This document shows, in pieces, positions 10,203-17,472 of a stretch of 17,472 nt of DNA; the stretch's first letter is position 1, and each line of letters starts with the position of its first letter. A program made the translations under genes and the position numbers. The DNA is taken from positions 1 to 17,472 of the forward strand of contig JAAMXP010004517.1 of assembly GCA_019693395.1 (NCBI GenBank). Direction: 5' to 3'. Below the pieces are notes generated by a model. That model made no database searches. It saw only the letters and a list, made by a program, of their open reading frames with translations, and was not told the origin of the DNA. The stretch is from Ettlia oleoabundans (lineage: Eukaryota > Chlorophyta > Chlorophyceae > Chlamydomonadales).

Positions 10203-10443
10203 GGCAAGGGCAGGGGCTGTTGTGGGTACAGGAGCTGCCTGGAGAGCAGTTGGTGTGCCGGCGGCGGTGGAGCCCCAGGCTGCTGCCAGCAGAGAACTGC
10301 CGTCGTTGTCTCCCTCGCAAGGTCTGCTTGATTATCCGCTGCAGCTCATGAAGGGCCCCAGTCGCAACGCTTGCAGCAGGGTTTCGCAGAGAGAGGAGGT
10401 TGTTCCACAGCGCCAGGCAGCTCCGGTGCACCGGAGACAACAT
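10189..10443 (-). other. Upstream ORF (84 codons) overlapping the lipase start
   Basis: On the minus strand an ATG at 10441-10443 opens a frame of 84 codons ending in TGA at 10189-10191. It is in a different frame from the lipase and overlaps its first codons by 14 bases (ATG of the lipase to TGA of this frame). The peptide contains a basic amphipathic-looking stretch (ALHELQRIIKQTLRGRQRRQ). If transcribed with the lipase mRNA it would act as an overlapping uORF and reduce lipase translation. It could equally be chance open sequence in GC-rich DNA, or part of an alternative first exon. No family is recognised. Confidence 0.3.
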
Positions 10444-10592
10444 GCAAGAAAGTGACGCTCTCGTGCTTCAAACAGAGGCCTCTAGCTTTCAGCAGCGCGC
10501 TGGGTCACGCAATGCCCCGTCAGCAATGTCGGCAATGGTATCACAGCTCAGCATATTGAGCAACCACAATAAGAATGATTTCCGCGTGAGCA
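10203..10592. promoter_or_regulatory. Divergent (probably bidirectional) promoter region
   Basis: The start codons of the lipase (minus, ATG at 10200-10202) and VPS11 (plus, ATG at 10593-10595) face away from each other across 390 bases. Both 5' UTRs and both core promoters should therefore lie here. I see no clear TATA box for either direction. A 16-base perfect palindrome sits roughly in the middle. The lipase-frame sequence is open for 43 codons upstream of its ATG, back to a TAA at 10332-10334, but has no ATG, so the chosen start is the earliest possible without an extra exon. Confidence 0.6.
10421..10436. repeat. 16-base perfect palindrome CTCCGGTGCACCGGAG
   Basis: The sequence equals its own reverse complement over all 16 bases; the flanking bases (G and A) do not extend the symmetry. 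It lies between the two divergent start codons, 218 bases from the lipase ATG and 156 bases from the VPS11 ATG. Such a site suits a dimeric transcription factor, but no factor is recognised. It also lies within the upstream ORF at 10189-10443. Confidence 0.6.
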
Positions 10593-12933
10593 ATGGCAGT
10601 GCAAGCGGGCTTCAAGCGGTTCCGCTTTTTCAGCGCGGAGGAGCGGGACGGTGTTCCCACCCCCGCTGATGTTGCTTGCACGGCATTTGGAGGCGGCAAC
10701 CTCTGGCTGGGCTGCGCCGATGGCACGGTGGTGTGCCTGGGGAGTGATCTGAGCCTCCAGGGCTCCTTCACAGCCCACCACGGGAAGATACATGGTCTTG
10801 AATGGTGCAAGGTGTGTAAAAATCATGTTACGGAATGCGCCCCTGGTGTCCTAGCCGCCACCACATATGCCCCGCCCATGGCCAGCGACTGCCTCTCTGT
10901 CGCAGCCTGCAACCGATGCGGCAAGCAGCAATGTGTTCGTTGCAGGGCAAGCTCCTGACTGTTGGAGAGGATGGCGACGGCTTGCGCCACCTGCACCTCA
11001 AGGGCTGGGTGGTGGAAGGACTACAGCCAGGCGCCTGCCCCGCCATTCTCGCATCACCCTGCCGCTTGTTGCCCTCCGCCGGCGAAGGCAGCCTCACCGC
11101 TGCAGCCTTGCACTGCGGCGAGTTTCCCGCGGTGAATGTGTCCCTGGGCCTGTCCACGGGTGTGGTACACACCTTGAAGGCCGATGTAGCAAAGAGCAAG
11201 GTGTCAGCACCAGTGCCAGCCGCCACGCTACGGGACGCCGGCAGCAGCGGCGGCATCACCGCCCTCCACTTTGCGGCTGGCACTAGCAGCGGCAGCTCCA
11301 ACGCTGGCAGCAGCAGCGCATCAGCACCCAGCAGCGAGTTGCATCTGTTCGTTGTAGGCAGCACCCGGCTCGCTGCGTTTGATGTACGCACCGGGCACAA
11401 GGTGCTTGAAGAGGACTGCGGCGCGACTCGTGGGTGCAGCACCCTCAGCGTGCGTGGCGAGTTGATGCTGGCGGGGCCTGAAGCCATCTATTCCTACACA
11501 GGTGCGAAAATTCAGAGAGCAACCTGTGACGGTGTTGTCAAGCACGGCCAGCCAAGGCAGTGTGGTAGGGAGGCAGGTCGGCCGCAGGAAATGCTGCTTG
11601 AACTGGTAAACTTGGCTGGATGGGCTGATTTCTGACCAGATGTGGGCCGATAGCCCAGTTATCTGGCTGGCCCTTACGGTAAGAAATTGGTTCAGGCATG
11701 CATCATGTTGCGTGCTCAGCAAAGCCCACCAATCTATACTAACCATCCCGCACGACTGCCTTGTGCGCTTCTTGACGACTGCCCTGATTTCAGTTGAAGA
11801 GGGACGCAAGGCGGCCTTTGCAGTGCGCGGCGAAAAGCTGGCTGTGGTGGCGGTACGCCACTACCTCGTGGCAGTACTGGCGGATGACACATCAGCCGGC
11901 GGCAGTGCAGGAGCAGCGGGAGGGATGCAGGTGATTGTGGCCTTTGTTCTCAGGTTTTAGGCCTTCATAGGTTTGGTTTTCAAACAAGGTGTGGTGTCTA
12001 CGTTTCGCACAGCTTGTTGTCTGGTACCTATGTGGGATGCTGATGTGCGACTGCAAGCCATGTGGGGTGCGCCTGTGCACGTGCGCTGCATGCCCCTCTT
12101 GTGGCTCCTGTATAGCATATGGGTGATGCTACAGATTCTTCCGTGGGGATGCATGCTGCAATGAGCATTGTGGTACTGGCGGGGGGGTGCATGAGTATGT
12201 GTTGCCCGTGGCTTCTTAAATGCTGATGGGTCACCCTCCCCAAGTATTGCTTCATTGAAATTCCAGGGCACAATCTCCCCACGTGTCACGCTTATGTCCC
12301 TTTGGCTCCTGTTTACTTCCACCTCCCTGTTCATTTCGCTGTACTTGCAGGCGGCAGCAGCACAGGTTTACGACCTGCAGAACAAGGTGGTGGCCGCATC
12401 AGCACCCGTGTGGCCACCCTTGCGCTGGATCACTGCAGGAGCGGCCCCCGGCTGTATTGACATCGGTGCGCCACTGCCGCCAACACAGCATGCTGGGTGC
12501 AGTACGTTGATTGCCAGCCGGCAGTAGCGCCGGGGACTGCTACATTGCCCACCTGCACTCTCCTGCCTGGACGGCCAGCTGCAATTGGTGCCATTCCACA
12601 TCTACAAGCCCCCACCACCCCACCTGGCTCTGACTCAGCGCTGGATGCGCTTCACATGTGCCAGTTGCAACTATTTCGTAGCCCACTCTCACTTGCCCGC
12701 CACTTGCCTTTTGCTGCACCATATACCATATGGGTACTGTGATGTTCTCCTCCTTCTGCACCACCCATTCCTCGCTTCCCCGCCTTGTGTTTGCCACCCA
12801 CACACCCCGTACTACAGCGGATGGCAGCGGTACCTTGACTCGCCTGGTTGAGAAGCCCTTCAGCGAGAAGCTTGAGGCCCTTTACAAGAGCCGCGCATAC
12901 CAGCTGGCTGCGGCAGTGGCACAAACAGAGCAG
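10593..12933 (+). other. VPS11: VPS11 N-terminal beta-propeller region
   Basis: Exons one to five encode about residues 1-376, the WD-like propeller of VPS11. Recognisable strands include LWLGCADGTVVCLGSD, GKLLTVGEDGDG, LHLFVVGSTRLAAFDVRTG, AGPEAIYSYT and KLAVVAVRHYLVAVLAD, followed by VYDLQNKVVAASAPV and the blade-closing GTLTRLVEK. A short Ser/Gly/Ala loop (about residues 185-203, GTSSGSSNAG...) is inserted between strands. The fourth exon may begin at 12351 or 12366: both acceptors end in CAG, keep the frame, and differ by five residues (AAAAQ). Confidence 0.82.
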
Positions 12934-15900
12934 GTGGGGCATGCCGGTGGTACTCCACCTATCACCCCCCATCTTTCTTGGCAATGCTGGCTGCGCCATT
13001 GTGCTGCTATTTCGGTCAGGCGGGTCTGCCAGCCACATGGCTGGCAACTTGCTCGACACTGTTCACTGCTGCTTTGCCAAGCGGCAGCTGCCATTGCTCC
13101 ACTGCACGTTGAACAGCATCCTCGCACACCCTCCAGCAAGCCCAGAACAACATGCAGCCTTCTCAAGGACACGCACACCATCATCAATGCGGTGAAGTGC
13201 AGGTTGATGGCGCCACCCAGGCAGGCATACGCCGTCAGTGGGCAGATTTCTTGTACGCCAAGCGAGACTACGACCAAGCCATGGAGCAGTGAGTGGCTGT
13301 CACCTGTTTTTCTGTCGTGTCAGCTGATTTCTGCTTTTTGTTTTCTTCGCTAGGAAGGGGCTTCTTACTGTTGATTGTCATCTCCCTTGCTTGTGTCTGG
13401 GCAGTCTCATGTTTGGCATCCCTTTATCTGTGCAGCCTATGATGTATTACCTTTCCGCGCTGCAGGTGTGTTTCAACAATGTGCACATGTGTGTATGCTT
13501 CATTTTGGTGTGTATGCAGGTATGCTCTCACCATCGGCCACCTAGAGCCCAGCTACGTGATCCAGCGCTTCCTGGACGTCCAGCGCATCCATGCACTCAC
13601 AGACTACCTGGAAAGGCTGCACGCAAGGGTAAGCTTAAGAGGGCTGCTCTTTTTCTTCCTTCTCTTTGTGGTATTCATGCTGCTGCCCGCTTCCTATCCT
13701 GTTCCTTTCTACCCTGGTTTGTGAACAGGATATGCGTTGCACACTGCTCTTGCAGCCACCGCCCCCGCTGGTGCTCACTTGCCAGCGTTTATTGCTCCTG
13801 AAATTGACCTTCCAAACCCCTAAACGAACGGTGCTGTTTGTCTGATTGTGTGCTGCAGGGTTTTGCCTCGAGCGACCACACCACTCTGCTGCTCAACTGC
13901 TACACCAAGCTCAAGGACGTGGCCAAGCTGGACGCATTCATACAGGTACGGGTTGTGCTTCACTCAATATGGAATTTACAACACCCCAACCCTAAGAGGC
14001 TACTTGGTTTATGGGTTGTTCTGTTGGGGCCAGTTGCGACTATGAAGAGTTGGTTCTGAAGTGTTCAGTCATCGAAGACGACACTCCATGAGAGGATGCC
14101 GATACATGCACCTGCATGTCTTTCTGCAGGGGGATGGGTCTATGAGCCCAGAGTCGCTGCGGTTTGATGTGGACACCGCAATCAAGGTGGGATTGCAAGC
14201 ATGAAGCTCTTGCCAGCCGTAGTATTTGCTCTGTAATCTCCTGTTAATGCTATCCCTACATATTGTCGGCGTTTGAGTGCTGCGGTTGGCTGACAGTGTT
14301 TGCCCAGTTATTTGATCGCAAGCTTGCTTGTATGTCCATGCTTGACAGGTGTGCCGTTCAGCAGGGTATTACGAGCATGCGCTGTATGTGGCATTGGTGG
14401 CGGGTGAGCCTCACACGTACCTGGACATACTGGTAGAGGACTGCCAGAGGTGGGTGGGGGTTGGGTATCAGCTGCTTCCATCCATATCTGCAAGCTGGTC
14501 AATGTTTGTTAGTTGTTCGTACGGCATTTGGGCAGAGTGAAACTTTAATAAACCAACCGCCCCATCGTCGTGGAGGTGTGCACATCCTGGATAACTCGGG
14601 CATTGTCCTGTCTTCTACTGAGTCTCCGATAAGATAAATATCTTCTCGCTGCTGGGATGTGTACAGCAGGTACCATGAGGGTCTGGAGTACATCAAGGGG
14701 TTGGGCAGGCAGGAGGCGGCAGCGGCCCTGCAGAAGTACGGCAAGGTGCGGCACCAGTGGGTGGTGGCAGCGTATTAGGCGGCCCACTGGCTTGCTGTTG
14801 CTGTAGGAACTCACAAAAGCTGCGTCTCATGCCCAGCTTGGCCGTGCCAATGCCCCCTGCCCTGTACTGCCCTGCAGGCCCTGCTGGCCCATGTCCCCGT
14901 CGAGTCCACGGCCCTGCTGATGGAGCTGTGCCTGCGGGACTCCTCCAACCCTGGCGCCTATGTGGCCAGCATGGCCGACTTCACGCACCTCTACGCAGAC
15001 AGGTGGGGGTGGGTCAGGGTTGTGGTGTATTCGAGAGATGGTTGGGGGCACAGGCACAGATGTGAGGGCAAAGTGAGAGGCAGCGCAATGCAACACCGAC
15101 CCACCATACTGTGTGATGCGTCCACCTGAACAACCAGATGTAAGTAGCACTTGCACACTCGCTGTAATGTACTGCCACCCTGCACTGCAGACCTGACGAC
15201 CTGCAGTACGCTTGTGTGACAATACTCAACATGAACCCGGACTCGCCTTCCCGCCAAACCCTGTACCACACGCTGTTGGACTTGTACCTCTCACCCTCCA
15301 GCTCAGTACCCAGCACCAGCGCCAGCTTAGCCTCCACAGCAGCAGCAGGAACTTTGGGAGAAGGAGGGGGACCAGAAGGAGGCGGACAAGTGGCAGAGAC
15401 GGGCCTAAAAGCAAAGGCCCCAGCAGCGGCAGCAGCAGATCAAGCAGTTGGGGTCGCCAGCATTGATGGGGCTCAGCATGCGGCTGGCCCTGGCGGCAGC
15501 GGCGGCGCTGCGCAGTCGCCTTCAGCTGCGTCAGCAGGAGCCCAAGCAGAGACGGCGGCGAGCAGACATGGCGGCGGCATTGGCATTAGCAGCAGCAGCA
15601 GACAACAAGAAGCGCTAGATCTACTGAAGTAAGCCCCCGCCGCTGTGCGCTGTACTGTTGTACTGTTCAGCTGTCAGCCAGCTACTCCAGTACCGTTGCG
15701 CTCCACCCAGGACTGGCACCTCTGCCTCTCCTGCCTTTTGTCTGCTTGCTTGCTGCTCCCCCGCCTATGCCTGCCTTTCCCACATGCCTTCCCTGCCCTG
15801 CCTGCGTGGTTTCCACCCTAACTTCCCTCGGTTGGCACGCGCTGCCAATCCACCCGATGTGGGCATCTCTCTGTGTGTTTGGGGATGGCTGGGCCCTTGG

Positions 15901-17292
15901 GCAATCACCCACCTCACCTCACTTGTCCGCTTGATCAACCATCTCTCCCTGTCTATGCAGGCGTGGGTGGCCCCCTGGTCAGGCCCCTGCCTATGACGTC
16001 GACTACGCGCTGGTGGCCTGCCGCATGCGTGGGTTCCGCCTGGGGCTGCTCTTTCTTTACGAGGTGGGCAGATTCATGTGGGTGTGAGGTACTCGTGCTT
16101 GGGGCGGTGGAAGGAGGTGGAGCAGTGTCTCTTATGAACATGTGGGACAGGTCGAAGCATCACTCCAGGCTACTTTAATATCTGCACTGCCGCAATCTCA
16201 CCAAACACAGTGGATAGCAACGCCAGGCAACCTACGGTTTCCTGTCAAACCCGGTAAGGCACTATTTTACGTGGCCCTTGTACTGCTGTACTGCAGAATC
16301 TGCGACTGTACCGCGAGGCAGCTGCGGTACTGATGGATGCTGGAGATCACAGCGGGCTGATTGCGGCTTGTGAGCGCTTTGGGGACGCACGAACTGGTGG
16401 GTGCTGCTGCCCCCACCTGCTGCCAATGCTGCTGTGTTTGGCATTCACCCCGAGTCATTTCCTTGTATCCCAGATCCCTCTCAATCCCTTCCCTCCTGAG
16501 TACCTGCCTTCCTGCCCACCCCCTTCTGCCCGCCTGCCTGCGTGCCTGCTTACCTGCCTGCCTGCTTACCTGCCTGCCTGCCCCAGGCGGCGACCCGCAG
16601 CTGTGGCACGACGCCCTTGACTACTTCGCCTCCCAGCCCGCAGACTGCAGCCAGCAGGTGACCAGTTGATGGTGTGAGGCAAGGGCAACCTTGTGGTGAC
16701 GGAGGCAGATGTGAAGAGATGGGGGTGGCAGCTGTGAAGTAAGCATACGGGTCGAGAGTAACTTTCCTTTGCACCCCTGTTTTCCTCTTGTGCCTGACCC
16801 TTCAGCAGGTCCAGGAGCTGCTGTCCCGCATCGAGGAGGGGGGCATTCTGCCTCCACTGGTGGTGCTGCAGGTAGGTGGTGCGTGGTGCTCCCTCACACT
16901 GACAGCTCATACCGGGGAGCTCATGCCATTCGTCCCTACTAGCTCTTGGCTGCTCTGCATGCGATCCCACGATTACCGCGGATTGTCAACCCACAGAGCT
17001 CGCAAAGTTGGTGCTCTGCATGAATCCCCACCATCAATATGTGTTTTGAGCATGTTTGAGTATGTTTCCTCATCTGTCCCTGCGCGGCCGCACTGGCCTG
17101 TCCTCAGGCCACACCTGGTAACTGAGGCGCAACCTCGCCTTCTAACTTTCCCCTGTTGAACCTATGGAATGAAGCCTTTTTGCATCATCTTTGCTGCCTC
17201 TGTATCTGCCCGCAGGTGTTGAGCCGCAACCCCTCCTTCAAGCTGTCGCTGGTCAAGGACTACGTCACGCGACAGCTGCAGGCAGACAGCAG
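10593..17292 (+). CDS. VPS11: VPS11, HOPS/CORVET core subunit, 3'-partial
   Basis: Vacuolar protein sorting 11, core subunit of the HOPS and CORVET tethering complexes that drive fusion at endosomes and the vacuole. Exons: 10593-10811, 10946-11501, 11794-11930, 12366-12465, 12818-12933, 13203-13288, 13520-13628, 13859-13945, 14130-14186, 14349-14449, 14670-14745, 14878-15002, 15191-15628, 15961-16063, 16297-16396, 16587-16657, 16809-16871, 17216-17292. All phases close, giving 873 codons plus two bases. The N-terminus (FKRFRFFSAEE, then WLGCADGTVVCL) has the family's start and first propeller blade. Solenoid landmarks are IGHLEPSYVIQRFLDVQRI (residues 411-428 or so), DHTTLLLNCYTKLKD, CRSAGYYEHALYVA, the VDYALVACRMRGF region, GGDPQLWHDALDYF, ILPPLVVLQ-VLSRNPSF and LVKDYVTRQL. 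The expected C-terminal coiled coil and RING-H2 finger lie beyond the window. A long low-complexity insert interrupts the solenoid in exon 15191-15628. Confidence 0.93.
11931..12365 (+). other. VPS11 intron of 435 bases
   Basis: This is the longest VPS11 intron visible, between GTGATT after 11930 and a CAG before 12366 (or before 12351). It is richer in T and A than the flanking exons. I see no repeat, RNA structure or embedded gene in it. Open frames on either strand are short and show no family likeness. Confidence 0.6.
15191..15628 (+). other. VPS11: VPS11 exon with low-complexity Ala/Gly/Ser insert
   Basis: The exon begins with conserved solenoid sequence (PDDLQYACVTILNMNPDSP, TLYHTLLDLYLS, about residues 591-624). 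It then runs for roughly 100 residues of Ser, Ala, Gly and Gln before returning to EALDLLK, which joins the conserved next exon (RGWPPGQAPAYDVDYALV). In most VPS11 proteins the two conserved parts are separated by a shorter loop. The insert keeps the frame open and codes for no recognised domain; it is probably a disordered loop. Confidence 0.8.
16501..16584 (+). repeat. TGCC-type microsatellite with 16-base tandem copy in a VPS11 intron
   Basis: A run of CTGC/TGCC tetramers fills the 3' part of the intron 16397-16586 and reaches the acceptor. Within it CTTACCTGCCTGCCTG is present twice in perfect tandem (16549-16564 and 16565-16580). Because it doubles as the pyrimidine-rich tract before the CCCCAG acceptor, length changes here could affect splicing of the GGDPQLWHDAL exon. 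Confidence 0.75.
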
Positions 17293-17472
17293 GTGGGGCA
17301 GGATGGCCGATTTGGGGCGACAAGGCTTGCAGCCGGCTGGTGCGTGAGGTTGAGAGGTGCTTGGGTGCATGTGGAATACATGCTTATCCTCACCAGCGCT
17401 TTCATGCACTGTTGCTTGCTGCAGCTCACACCAACACAAGTTGCAGCCACGAACAAGTTTTGGCCCCCGCAC
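17293..17472 (+). other. Incomplete VPS11 intron at right edge
   Basis: Follows donor AG-GTGGGG after 17292. A CTGCAG at 17419-17424 could serve as an acceptor, but the phase-matched translation after it does not resemble the VPS11 C-terminus. The next exon is more likely outside the window. Confidence 0.5.

Noticed and set aside
9943..10455. A 170-codon plus-strand open frame covering the first lipase exon and the divergent promoter
   Set aside because: It is antisense to lipase exon one, has no recognisable motif, and ends before VPS11 in a frame that does not lead into it.
10835..11635. A 266-codon continuous plus-strand frame as a whole gene
   Set aside because: Its middle is VPS11 exon two, but it reads into the flanking introns at both ends; the splice sites at 10946 and 11501 fit the conserved protein and the phases.

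Overview
This looks like nuclear DNA from a green alga, probably a core chlorophyte; I cannot name the genus. Coding sequence is broken into many short exons (39 to 692 bases) by GT-AG introns of roughly 60 to 440 bases. Most acceptors read (T)GCAG after a pyrimidine-rich tract, and TGTAA, the usual green-algal poly(A) signal, lies downstream of one stop codon. There are no bacterial operons, tRNA or rRNA genes, or CRISPR arrays, and I recognised no transposon.

Layout. (1) Left edge to about 1824, minus strand: 3'-truncated gene for a SYLF (Ysc84-type) lipid-binding protein; its domain exons are clear and its 5' end is tentative. (2) 1825-2328: intergenic, with the AT-rich 3' UTR of the next gene and the presumed promoter of the SYLF gene. 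(3) 2329-10202, minus strand: an 18-exon gene for a polytopic class 3 (diacylglycerol-lipase-like) lipase. The splice phases I assembled close without a frameshift and give about 1197 residues: 8 or so hydrophobic segments, a soluble link, the lipase core with GHSLG, and a Ser/Pro-rich tail. (4) 10203-10592: a 390-base divergent intergenic region holding a 16-base perfect palindrome and an 84-codon upstream ORF that overlaps the lipase start. (5) 10593 to beyond the right edge, plus strand: VPS11, with 18 exons and 873 complete codons visible; the C-terminal RING-H2 end is outside the window.

How the genes may fit together. VPS11 is a core subunit of the HOPS and CORVET tethers on endosome and vacuole membranes. 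SYLF proteins bind membrane phosphoinositides, and several act at endosomes. DAG-lipase-like enzymes cleave membrane glycerolipids. All three therefore concern endomembranes or their lipids, and two share a short divergent promoter. That is an inference from domain knowledge and position only; neighbouring genes in a eukaryote need not be functionally linked.

All exon boundaries were placed by eye from splice consensus, reading phase and similarity to remembered family motifs. Boundaries I am unsure of are marked in the entries.
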